Part shown: piece by piece, positions 6,962 to 15,659 of the stretch
Numbering within the stretch: the first letter of the stretch is position 1
Layout: each line of letters opens with the position of its first letter
Assembly (NCBI RefSeq): GCF_014268275.3
Contig: NZ_CP077084.1
Location: forward strand, 3,782,001-3,846,000
From: Pseudomonas tritici
GTDB taxonomy: Bacteria; Pseudomonadota; Gammaproteobacteria; Pseudomonadales; Pseudomonadaceae
Length of the DNA: 64,000 bases
Reading direction: 5' to 3'
Notes under the pieces: model-generated
The model's database searches: none
Seen by the model: the letters and a program-made list of their open reading frames with translations, nothing else
Told to the model about the DNA's origin: nothing
Position numbers and translations under genes: made by a program

Positions 6962-9598
6962 TCAGGTTTTTGGCTGTAGCAGCAACGCCACCAACGCACT
7001 CCACCCGGTCTGGTGCGAGGCGCCCAGCCCTCTCCCGGTCTCACCATGAAAGTATTCGTGGAACAGCACCAAATCGCGACTCTCCGGGTCCGCCTTCAAC
7101 TGCGCATACCCCGCCATCGACGGCCGCAGGCCATTTTCATCCCTTAGAAACAACCGGGTCAGCCGCTGACTGAGGCTGTCAGCCACGTCCTCCAGCGACG
7201 ACAGATAACCACTGCCCGTCGGGTACTCCACCGAGAAGTTATCCGCGTAGTAACGGTGAAACTCGCGCAGCGACTCAATCAACATATAGTTCACCGGCAT
7301 CCACAACGGCCCGCGCCAGTTGGAGTTACCGCCGTACAAACGCGAGTCGGATTCGCCTGGCTGATAGCAGGCACTCAGCGTGGTGCCATTCATCTTCAAC
7401 GCCATGGGTTGCTCGGCGAAAGCCTTGGACAAGGAGCGCACGCCAAAGGGCGCCAGGAATTCGCTGTCATCGAGCATGCGCCGCAGCAGGTCTTTGGTGC
7501 GCTCACCGCGCAGTAGCGCCAGCAGCAGGCGATTGCCTTGTCCCGGCTCATTCCAGCGCGAGACCAGCTTTGCCAGGTCCGGGCGGTGATGCATGAAACC
7601 CAAGAGCCGCTCGCGCAGCCCTTCCAAACCTTCATGCTCGCGCTGTTCCAGTACCAGCACGGCAAACAGCGGCATCAGGCCAACGATTGAGCGCAGGCGC
7701 ACCGGCTCGTTCTGGCCGTCGGGGCGGTGCAGCACATCGTAGAAGAACAGGTCCTGCTCATCCCACAGGCCTTCGGCGCTGTCGTCGACGCGGTTGATGG
7801 CGCCGGCGATGTACAGGAAGTGCTCGAAAAACTTCACCGCGATGTCGACGTAGACGACGTTGCGCTTGGCCAGCTCCAGGCCGATGCGCATCAAGTCCAG
7901 GGCATAGGCCGCGACCCACGCCGTGCCGTCGGCCTGATCCAGCTGGTAACCCGGCGGCAACGCGGCCGAGCGGTCGAACAAGGCGATATTGTCCAAGCCC
8001 AGGAAACCGCCCTGGAACAGGTTGCGGCCCTCGGCATCCTTGCGGTTCACCCACCAGGAAAAATTCAACAGCAACTTATGGAAAATCCTCTCAAGGAAAT
8101 CCATATCGCCTACACCGTTCAGCGCTTTGTCTTGCTGATAAACCCGCCAACTGGCCCAGGCATGTACCGGCGGGTTGGCGTCGTCAAAGCGCCATTCATA
8201 GGCCGGCAACTGGCCGTTGGGGTGCATGAAACGGTCTTTCACCAGCAGCAACAGCTGTTGCTTGGCGTACCCCGGATCGATCAGCGCCATGGCCACCGCC
8301 TGGAAGCCCTGGTCCCACGAGGCATACCACGGGTATTCCCAGGTGTCCGGCATGGAGAGAATGTCAAAATTCGACAGGTGTCGCCAATGGGTGTTGCGGA
8401 TATACAAGCGCTCGGGCGGTGGCGCGGGTTGCGCCGGGTCGCCGTCGAGCCATTGGTTTACGTCGAAATAGTACAGCTGCTTGGACCACAGCAGCCCGGC
8501 CAACGCCTGGCGCTGCACATTGCGCGCATCGTCGCTGGCCATGCCATGTTGCAAGGCGGCGTAGAACTCGTCGGCCTCCTGACGGCGTTGTTCGAACAGC
8601 TTACGCGCGTTGACCTGCGGCGCGTCGACGGGCGCAAAACGCAGATAGAGCGTTTTGCTTTCAAGGCCCGCCAATTCGAGGACAAAACGCGCCGCGACCT
8701 TGGTGCCGCTGTCACGGCGAATCGCCGCTTGCACACCCTCAACCACGTAATCGTTGACCCCATCCTTGAACGGCCCTGGCGCCGGCTGTCCATTTAGCCT
8801 GGGATAGTTGCTTTCGTTCTCGCAGAACAGCCACTCCACCCCATCCTTGCCCCAGGCACTGAGATGACGATCAGGCAGTTCATGATGGCGCGCCAGCACC
8901 GACTCTCCGTCCCTCTTCAACAGCGGCTTGGGCGCATCAAAGGTCCAGCTCCAGTCATTGCGCGCCCACAGTTGGGGCAGCACCTGCAAACGGGTCGGCT
9001 GGTCCGAACGGTTTTTCACGGTGACGCGCATGAAGAGGTCGTCGGGCTGGTGCTTGGCATATTCGACGCTGACGTCGCAGTAACGGTTGTCGGCGAACAC
9101 CCCTGTGTCGAGGATTTCGTACTCGGCATCCTGCAGGCCACGGCGGGCGTTTTCGCTGATCAGGTCGTCGTAGGGAAAGGCTGCATGGGGGTATTTGTAG
9201 AGCATGCGCATGTAGGCATGGCTCGGCACGCCATCGACGAAAAAGTACAGTTCCTTGACGTCTTCACCGTGGTTGCCTTCGGCGTTGTTGAGGCCGAACA
9301 GGCGCTCCTTGATGATCGCGTCACGCTCGTTCCACAGGGCCAGGCCCAGGCACCAGCGTTGCGCCTTGTCGCTGAAACCGGCCAGGCCATCTTCGCCCCA
9401 GCGGTAGGCACGGCTGCGGGCATGTTCATGGGGGAAGTAAGTCCAGGCGTCGCCGTCGGCGCTGTAGTCTTCGCGCACCGTGCCCCATTGGCGTTCGCTT
9501 AAGTAAGGGCCCCACTCGCGCCAACGCTCGGCATCCGGCGTCGCCAGGCGTTGACCTTCAGTTGTATCAAGCATTCGGGTGTCGGGTGTGGCCGCCAT
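6962..9598 (-). CDS. Glucosidase, GH63/MGH1-like glycoside hydrolase
   Basis: An 878-residue cytoplasmic protein resembling bacterial glucosidases of the GH63 (mannosyl-oligosaccharide glucosidase-like) group. An N-terminal region begins near EWGPYLSERQWGTVREDYS; the C-terminal (alpha/alpha)6 barrel contains DTWEYPWYASWDQGFQAVAMALIDPGYAKQQLLLL and NSNWRGPLWMPVNYMLIESL. An ATG four codons upstream is in frame (at 9608-9610), but the internal ATG at 9596-9598 has a GGAGGA box seven bases before it and is preferred. It would hydrolyse alpha-glucosides; the natural substrate is unknown. It has no operon partner, and the porin gene upstream on the same strand is separated by 69 bases. Confidence 0.85.
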   Translation of the reverse strand: MAATPDTRMLDTTEGQRLATPDAERWREWGPYLSERQWGTVREDYSADGDAWTYFPHEHARSRAYRWGEDGLAGFSDKAQRWCLGLALWNERDAIIKERLFGLNNAEGNHGEDVKELYFFVDGVPSHAYMRMLYKYPHAAFPYDDLISENARRGLQDAEYEILDTGVFADNRYCDVSVEYAKHQPDDLFMRVTVKNRSDQPTRLQVLPQLWARNDWSWTFDAPKPLLKRDGESVLARHHELPDRHLSAWGKDGVEWLFCENESNYPRLNGQPAPGPFKDGVNDYVVEGVQAAIRRDSGTKVAARFVLELAGLESKTLYLRFAPVDAPQVNARKLFEQRRQEADEFYAALQHGMASDDARNVQRQALAGLLWSKQLYYFDVNQWLDGDPAQPAPPPERLYIRNTHWRHLSNFDILSMPDTWEYPWYASWDQGFQAVAMALIDPGYAKQQLLLLVKDRFMHPNGQLPAYEWRFDDANPPVHAWASWRVYQQDKALNGVGDMDFLERIFHKLLLNFSWWVNRKDAEGRNLFQGGFLGLDNIALFDRSAALPPGYQLDQADGTAWVAAYALDLMRIGLELAKRNVVYVDIAVKFFEHFLYIAGAINRVDDSAEGLWDEQDLFFYDVLHRPDGQNEPVRLRSIVGLMPLFAVLVLEQREHEGLEGLRERLLGFMHHRPDLAKLVSRWNEPGQGNRLLLALLRGERTKDLLRRMLDDSEFLAPFGVRSLSKAFAEQPMALKMNGTTLSACYQPGESDSRLYGGNSNWRGPLWMPVNYMLIESLREFHRYYADNFSVEYPTGSGYLSSLEDVADSLSQRLTRLFLRDENGLRPSMAGYAQLKADPESRDLVLFHEYFHGETGRGLGASHQTGWSALVALLLQPKT

Positions 9599-9667
9599 TG
9601 GGTCCTCCATCGCCTACCAGGTGAGAGGCAGTGTAGAGCCCAATGACGCCCGGGTGCACATGAAGAC

Positions 9668-11077
9668 TTAGAAGATGGCGTACGTGTAATTGAAGATCAG
9701 GCGGGTTTGATCCTGATCGGCGGTGCCGGTGTTTTTGCCGTGATAGGTGCCGGTACGGAAGGTGGTACCGAAGCCTTTCAGCGGACCTGCCTGCACGACG
9801 TAGTCCAGGCGGAAGTCGGCTTCGTTTTCTTTCTGGTCAGGACCGCCGGCGACTTTCGACTTGATATCCGTACCGTCCAGGTAAGCCACGGACGCTTTCA
9901 GGCCAGGTACGTAGGCCTTGAAGTCATACGAGTACTGGCCAAAGTTGACCTGCTCGCCCGCGCGGGAGAATTGGCCGACCACGGCGTCGGTGAACAGGTA
10001 GAAGTCGCTGCCACCGGCGCCTTGCGCATGCGGGTCGGCCAGGCTGCCCTGGTTGACCCACACAAAGCCGCCGTCGTCACCCACACCAATGTGGCCGAGC
10101 ATCAAGCTGCTGCCGCCCAATTGGTAGGTGAAGGCCGCGCTGTAGGTTTTGTTGTCCACTTCGTTGGCATGCTTGGCAAAGCCGCCGTTGTTGTTGAACT
10201 GGTAGCCGCTCTCGCCGTTCTTGCCGTCGCTGCTGCTGTCGAAGTAACGCAGGTCGGTCTTGAACGACTGGTCATTACCCAGTGGCAATACGTGAACCAG
10301 GCCGACGTAGTTCTGTTTGTAGAAGTCTTGCAGTTGGGCGTAGTAGTACTGCAACGTCAGGTTTTTCGCGATGGCGTTGTCGGAAGAACCAAACGGCTTG
10401 TAGTCCACACCGCCAAACTTGAAGCTGTCACTGTCGCGGGTACCGCCGGCAACGCTCAGGCCGGTGGAGTTGCTGGAGGCACGGCCCTCGGCGCGGTTCA
10501 GCTCACCGCCGGTGAAGGTGACATTGGGAATGTCGTTGGAGGTGAGGACCCCGCCGTCAAAGGTTTGCGGTGCCACACGGCTGTCGTTGGAGACCAGGAT
10601 CGGCAAGACCGGCGCCAAGCCACCGCCGACGTGCAATTCGGTCTGGGAAATGCGGAACTTTACATTGCCTGCCGCGCGACCAAAGGAATCGGCCGGTTCG
10701 GTACCATTATTCTTGGTTGGGAAGAAACTGTTGCCGTTCCCCGCCAAGCCTGGGCCCGCGGTGTGACCATCGCCACCGTCCAGGCGCAAGGCGCCGAAGG
10801 CCATGACGTCGAAGCCGACGCCAAGGGTGCCTTGGGTGTAGCCGGATTTGTAGTCAAAACGCAGCGCGGTTGCCGCTTCGCGCAGATCGTTGTTGGTGCC
10901 CGAGCGGTTATCCGCGCTGTAATACATGGTCCGCGAACTAATCGCCGCATGACTGTCTTCAAGGAAACCGCTGTGACCGTTACCCGTGCCCAGAGCGCCG
11001 AGCCCGAAATCATCAGCGTAAGCCTGTTGTGCAAGAACGGCGGCGGTGATCGACAACGCCAGTGTAGAAATTTTCAT
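9668..11077 (-). CDS. OprD-family outer-membrane porin
   Basis: A 469-residue beta-barrel porin with a signal peptide (MKISTLALSITAAVLAQQAYA). The OprD hallmark near the N-terminus is GFLEDSHAAISSRTMYYSADNR, and the chain ends in an aromatic C-terminus (NYTYAIF) as required for outer-membrane insertion. Such porins take up amino acids, small acids or aromatic compounds; the substrate is not predictable here. The mature N-terminus has an extra Gly-rich stretch (DDFGLGALGTGNGHS) before the first strand. Its upstream region is shared with the divergent hglS gene. Confidence 0.92.
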   Translation of the reverse strand: MKISTLALSITAAVLAQQAYADDFGLGALGTGNGHSGFLEDSHAAISSRTMYYSADNRSGTNNDLREAATALRFDYKSGYTQGTLGVGFDVMAFGALRLDGGDGHTAGPGLAGNGNSFFPTKNNGTEPADSFGRAAGNVKFRISQTELHVGGGLAPVLPILVSNDSRVAPQTFDGGVLTSNDIPNVTFTGGELNRAEGRASSNSTGLSVAGGTRDSDSFKFGGVDYKPFGSSDNAIAKNLTLQYYYAQLQDFYKQNYVGLVHVLPLGNDQSFKTDLRYFDSSSDGKNGESGYQFNNNGGFAKHANEVDNKTYSAAFTYQLGGSSLMLGHIGVGDDGGFVWVNQGSLADPHAQGAGGSDFYLFTDAVVGQFSRAGEQVNFGQYSYDFKAYVPGLKASVAYLDGTDIKSKVAGGPDQKENEADFRLDYVVQAGPLKGFGTTFRTGTYHGKNTGTADQDQTRLIFNYTYAIF

Positions 11078-11365
11078 TAATGACGGCCCCTAAACATATT
11101 TTTATGTGCGTGATGTGCATGACGGCGTTTTCATCCTTGCAAACGTGGCGATTCTTTCATGCCGACCGGGGCGCACTCCGTGAAGAATTAGTTAGGAAAA
11201 CCGCCGGAAAATGAAATTTTGCACCGGCTGTTTTTTGTCATATTCAGGTCATCTCATTCATTTGCAGAATGAAGTCCTGAGGATTCTTCGTTTGCAAGCA
11301 AGCCTTGCGCTCAACAAACTCCGGGCAACGGCCACCCCCATCGCCATGCCATCAGGAATTTTTCT

Positions 11366-12742
11366 ATGCCCACCACCGCACATGTCAGCCCAGACGAGAT
11401 CCGCAAGGGCTTTTCCAAGGCCATGTCCGACATGTACCGAGATGAAGTTCCCCTGTATGGCGCGTTGATGGAGCTGGTGGCCGAGACCAACACCCGTGTG
11501 CTCGACGCCGAACCGAGCTTGGCGCAGCAGTTGCAACGCACCGGCGAAATCCAGCGACTGGACATGGAGCGCCACGGAGCGATCCGCCTAGGCACGCCTG
11601 CAGAACTGGCGACCATCAGCCGCTTGTTTGCGGTGATGGGCATGCAGCCAGTGGGCTATTACGACCTGACCCCGGCTGGCGTGCCCGTGCACTCCACCGC
11701 CTTTCGCGCGGTGCATGAACAGGCGCTGCAGACCAGCCCGTTTCGCGTATTTACCTCATTGCTGCGCCTGGAACTGATCGAGAATGCCGACCTGCGCACC
11801 TTCGCCGAGACCGCCCTGGCCAAACGTTCGATCTTCACCCCTGGCGCCCTGGCGCTGATTGAACAGTCGGAAAAGGACGGCGGCCTCAACCCCGTGGATG
11901 CGGATGAATTCATCCGCCAGGCGTTGGAAACCTTCCGCTGGCACCACACCGCTACCGTCACCGCTGCGCAGTATCAGCAATTGAGCGACCAGCACCGTCT
12001 GATCGCCGACGTTGTCGCTTTCAAAGGCCCGCATATCAACCACCTGACCCCGCGCACGCTGGACATCGACCAGGTCCAGGCCGCCATGCCCGGCAAAGGC
12101 ATCACCCCCAAGGCCGTGATCGAAGGCCCACCGCGCCGTCATTGCCCGATCCTGCTGCGCCAGACCAGCTTCAAGGCGCTCGACGAACCCATTGCCTTCA
12201 CCGACGCCAAAGGCAGCCACAGCGCGCGCTTCGGCGAAATCGAGCAGCGCGGTGTGGCGCTCACGCCCAAAGGCCGTGCGCTGTACGACCACCTGCTGAA
12301 CGCCGCGCGCGACGCACTGGGCGCCTTCCCGAATGAGGGCAACGCCGCGCGTTACATGCAATTGATGGAGCAGCACTTCCAGGCCTTCCCGGATAACTAC
12401 GGGCAAATGCGTGAGCAGGGCCTGGCGTATTTCCGCTATTTCGCCACCGAGCAAGGCCTGGCGGCGCGCGGCACAGCGGATCAACCGCGCACCCTGGAAG
12501 CACTGATCGCGGCAGGCCACATTAATGTGGAGCCGTTGGTGTATGAGGATTTTCTGCCGGTGAGCGCGGCGGGGATTTTCCAGTCGAACCTGGGGGATGC
12601 AGGGCAGAGCCACTACGCGGCGAACTCGAACCAGGCCGAGTTTGAAAGGGCGCTGGGGCGCCGGACGGTTGATGAATTGACGCTATATGGCGAGACTCAG
12701 CAGCGCTCTATCGATGAATGCACCCTGGCGCTGCTGGCATGA
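11366..12742 (+). CDS. hglS: 2-oxoadipate dioxygenase/decarboxylase (YdcJ/DUF1338 family)
   Basis: A 458-residue non-haem iron(II) enzyme which, in Pseudomonas putida, converts 2-oxoadipate to D-2-hydroxyglutarate in lysine catabolism. The metal ligands known for the family are in place: His70 in ERHGAIR, His226 in GPHINHLTPR, and a glutamate in FGEIEQRG (291 or 293). Arg74, which holds the substrate carboxylate, is also present. No other lysine-degradation gene is nearby. The ribosome site before ATG 11366 is weak, but the N-terminus matches the family well. Confidence 0.88.
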   Translation: MPTTAHVSPDEIRKGFSKAMSDMYRDEVPLYGALMELVAETNTRVLDAEPSLAQQLQRTGEIQRLDMERHGAIRLGTPAELATISRLFAVMGMQPVGYYDLTPAGVPVHSTAFRAVHEQALQTSPFRVFTSLLRLELIENADLRTFAETALAKRSIFTPGALALIEQSEKDGGLNPVDADEFIRQALETFRWHHTATVTAAQYQQLSDQHRLIADVVAFKGPHINHLTPRTLDIDQVQAAMPGKGITPKAVIEGPPRRHCPILLRQTSFKALDEPIAFTDAKGSHSARFGEIEQRGVALTPKGRALYDHLLNAARDALGAFPNEGNAARYMQLMEQHFQAFPDNYGQMREQGLAYFRYFATEQGLAARGTADQPRTLEALIAAGHINVEPLVYEDFLPVSAAGIFQSNLGDAGQSHYAANSNQAEFERALGRRTVDELTLYGETQQRSIDECTLALLA

Positions 12743-12898
12743 AATAAAGTACCCACCCGGCTCACCGGCGCAATCCTTACGCCGCAACAGTCCCCAGAGT
12801 CGGGTAGGCGGTGGGCATCATAGGCAGTGAAGAGAAGCCTGTCCTTCAGACAATTCTGAACAAATGTGTGCGCCCCCTGTAGGAACGCGGACTATCCC

Positions 12899-13123
12899 CT
12901 ACCCCAACTTCGCCACAATGTCGTCTTTGATCAACAACCGTTTCTTCTTCAGCTTCTCCACCTCTTCATCGCCGGCGCTTGCTGATTCTGCCTTCAGCAC
13001 CTCCTTGTCAGCGTCGTCGTATTGAGTGAGCAGCGAGTCCAGGCGTTTGTCATTTGCCCTGCGTTCGTGAACGACTTCCTTGCTCAACCCCAAGTCCTGA
13101 TACAGGTCGTGTTTCACTGGCAT
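12899..13123 (-). CDS. YdcH-family small protein (DUF465)
   Basis: A 74-residue, highly charged, helical protein: MPVKHDLYQDLGLSKEVVHE... ending LIKDDIVAKLG. The family is widespread and of unknown function. The frame continues eight codons upstream, but the ATG at 13121-13123 follows a GGAGGT site and matches the usual start. It is monocistronic. Confidence 0.88.
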   Translation of the reverse strand: MPVKHDLYQDLGLSKEVVHERRANDKRLDSLLTQYDDADKEVLKAESASAGDEEVEKLKKKRLLIKDDIVAKLG

Positions 13124-13298
13124 GGCGTACCTCCGCAAGTTGATCAATGGCTTACGCCCTAGAAGCTAGACCATTGCGAGGGGTCTTGTCATGTTCGGGG
13201 TCAATACATCCCCGTTCGTCGCGGCATCGGCGATGCGATCAAACCTTCGTGGCGCCCCGCCCTCCACTGTAGATAGACACTCGAGGGAGACCGGATTC

Positions 13299-15362
13299 AT
13301 GAATCACGCTGCCACCGCTGTCGACACGCAATGCATCAACACGATCCGCACCCTGGCGATGGACGCCGTGCAAAAGGCCAATTCCGGCCATCCGGGCACG
13401 CCCATGGGCCTGGCGCCAGTGGGCTACACGCTGTGGAGCCGCTTCCTGCGTTACCACCCGGAACATCCCGACTGGCCCAACCGTGACCGCTTTGTGCTGT
13501 CAGTGGGGCATGCGTCGATGCTGCTGTATTCGCTGCTGCACTTGGCCGGCGTGGTCGAGATTGATGAACATGGCAAGCGTTCCGGCCAGCCGGCGATCAG
13601 CCTGGACGATATCAAGCAGTTCCGGCAAGCCGGTTCAAAAACCCCAGGCCACCCTGAGTACCGCATGACCACCGGGGTCGAGACCACCACCGGCCCACTC
13701 GGCCAAGGCTGCGCCAACAGCGTGGGCATGGCCATGGCCGAGCGTTGGCTGGCCAAGCGGTTCAACCGCGAAGAAAAAGCCTTGTTCGACTACAACGTCT
13801 ACACCCTGTGTGGTGACGGCGACATGATGGAAGGCATCAGCAGCGAAGCCGCGTCGATGGCCGGGCATTTGAAGCTGGACAAGCTGTGCTGGATCTACGA
13901 CAACAACACCATCAGCATCGAGGGTCACACGGAGCTGGCGTTCAGCGAAGACGTGATCAAGCGCTTCCAGGCGTATGGCTGGCACACGTTGCACGTGACC
14001 GATGCCAACGACTTGCAAGCCCTGAGCAATGCGTTGGAAGCCTTCCATTGCAACCGCGGCGCGCCGACCCTGATTGTGGTCGACAGCGTGATCGGTTATG
14101 GCTCGCCGCACAAACACAACACCGCCGCCGCCCACGGTGAGCCCTTGGGCGAGGATGAGATTCGCTTGACCAAGGCCGCGTATGGCTGGCCGGAAGACGC
14201 CAGCTTTCTGGTGCCCGATGATGTCCGCACGCACTTGCGTGATGCCTTGCTTGACCGCAGCGAGTCGCTGTATGAAAAGTGGGCCGAGCACCTGTTGCAA
14301 CTTGAGCAGTACGAGCCGGAATTGGCCGATGAATTGCGCCGCATGCGTGCCGGGGAAATGCCGGAACACTGGCAGAAACACCTGCCCAGCTTCGATACCG
14401 ACGCCAAGGGTGTGGCCAGCCGTGCCGCCGGTGGCGAAGTACTGAATGCGTTTGCCGAGCAAATCCCCTGGTTGCTGGGCGGCTCGGCGGACTTGTCGCC
14501 GTCGACCAAGACCAACCTGACCTTTGAGGGCGCCGGCCGTTTCAGTGCCGACGACTACAGCGGGCGCAACCTGCACTTCGGCATTCGTGAACACGCGATG
14601 GGCGCGATTGCCAATGGCATGGCGCTGTCCTATCTGCGCCCGTACACCTCGACGTTCCTGGTGTTCAGCGACTACATGAAGCCGCCGATCCGCTTGGCGG
14701 CGATCATGGAACTGCCGGTGGTGTTTGTGTTTACCCATGACTCGATTGGCGTGGGTGAAGATGGGCCGACGCACCAGCCGATCGAGCACCTCACGCAGTT
14801 ACGCTCGACACCGGGGCTGTTGACCCTGCGACCCGGTGATGCGAATGAAACCCTGGAGCTGTGGAAGGTGGCCCTGGCGCAAACCCATCGACCGAGTTGC
14901 ATGGTGTTGTCGCGCCAGCCATTGCCGACGTTGGACCGTACGAGGTATGCAGCGGCGTCCGGCGCGGCCAAGGGGGCTTATGTGTTGGCGGGTGGCGATG
15001 AGCCCGAAGTCCTGTTGTTGGCGACGGGCAGTGAAATCAGCCTGGCCGTGGCTGCGTATGAGCAACTGAAAAGCGAAGGGATTGCTGCGCAGGTAGTCTC
15101 CATGCCCAGCTGGGAGTTGTTTGAAGACCAGGACCAGGCCTATCGCGACAGCGTATTACCGCCGGCAGTGAAAGCTCGGGTGGTGGTCGAACAGGCGGGG
15201 CCTTTGGGCTGGGATCGGTATGTGGGGCAGACCGGGGCCAAAGTGGTGATGAACAGCTTTGGCGCGTCGGCGCCGTTGGCCAAGTTGCAGGAGCAGTTTG
15301 GGTTTACGCTGGAGAATGTGGTTAAGCAAGCCAAGGCACAAATCCAACTGACTCAACACTGA
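13299..15362 (+). CDS. tkt: Transketolase
   Basis: A 687-residue thiamine-diphosphate enzyme of the pentose phosphate pathway, transferring two-carbon units between sugar phosphates. It shows the N-terminal NSGHPGTPMGLAP motif, the ThDP/metal motif CGDGDMMEGISSEAASMAGH, and the pyrimidine domain with GIREHAMGAIANGMALSYLRPY and DSIGVGEDGPTHQPIEH. The ATG at 13299 has a GAGGGAGA site; the frame is open further upstream but without homology. It stands alone rather than beside metK or epd, so it may be a second transketolase copy. It ends before a composite palindromic element. Confidence 0.92.
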   Translation: MNHAATAVDTQCINTIRTLAMDAVQKANSGHPGTPMGLAPVGYTLWSRFLRYHPEHPDWPNRDRFVLSVGHASMLLYSLLHLAGVVEIDEHGKRSGQPAISLDDIKQFRQAGSKTPGHPEYRMTTGVETTTGPLGQGCANSVGMAMAERWLAKRFNREEKALFDYNVYTLCGDGDMMEGISSEAASMAGHLKLDKLCWIYDNNTISIEGHTELAFSEDVIKRFQAYGWHTLHVTDANDLQALSNALEAFHCNRGAPTLIVVDSVIGYGSPHKHNTAAAHGEPLGEDEIRLTKAAYGWPEDASFLVPDDVRTHLRDALLDRSESLYEKWAEHLLQLEQYEPELADELRRMRAGEMPEHWQKHLPSFDTDAKGVASRAAGGEVLNAFAEQIPWLLGGSADLSPSTKTNLTFEGAGRFSADDYSGRNLHFGIREHAMGAIANGMALSYLRPYTSTFLVFSDYMKPPIRLAAIMELPVVFVFTHDSIGVGEDGPTHQPIEHLTQLRSTPGLLTLRPGDANETLELWKVALAQTHRPSCMVLSRQPLPTLDRTRYAAASGAAKGAYVLAGGDEPEVLLLATGSEISLAVAAYEQLKSEGIAAQVVSMPSWELFEDQDQAYRDSVLPPAVKARVVVEQAGPLGWDRYVGQTGAKVVMNSFGASAPLAKLQEQFGFTLENVVKQAKAQIQLTQH

Positions 15363-15370
15363 TCAAAACG

Positions 15371-15640
15371 GTGGGAGCTGGCTTGTCGAATCGTCGAACC
15401 GCTGCGATGGCCATAAGTATCTACACATCTTGAGGGAGCCCTCTGCGTAGCAGCTGTCGAGCCCTGGCGAGGCTGCGTTTGCGGCCTGTCTGACACACCG
15501 CTGACGCAGCCTCGCCAGGGCTCGACAGCTGCTACGCAATTTCACTTTGAAGATGTGTAGATACCTATGCTGCGATGGCGGATTGTCAGGCAATGCAACT
15601 TTGACTGATGGACCGCTATCGCAGGCAAGCCAGCTCCCAC
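15371..15640. repeat. Composite nested palindromic element
   Basis: Three inverted repeats are nested. The outer pair is a REP core, GTGGGAGCTGGCTTG at 15371-15385 with its complement at 15626-15640. The middle pair is 15413-15431 with 15550-15568, 18 of 19 matching, core TATCTACACATCTT. The inner pair is a perfect 34-mer at 15445-15478 and 15504-15537. The structure looks like one repeat element inserted into another. It fills most of the gap between the transketolase and UvrA-like genes, which holds no gene. Confidence 0.85.
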
Positions 15641-15659
15641 ATTTGATCCGCTGTGTTTG

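Noticed and set aside
9707..11080. 457-codon plus-strand frame opposite the porin gene
   Set aside because: The Val/Gly/Ala-rich composition is typical of antisense frames; the minus strand has a signal peptide and a porin C-terminus.
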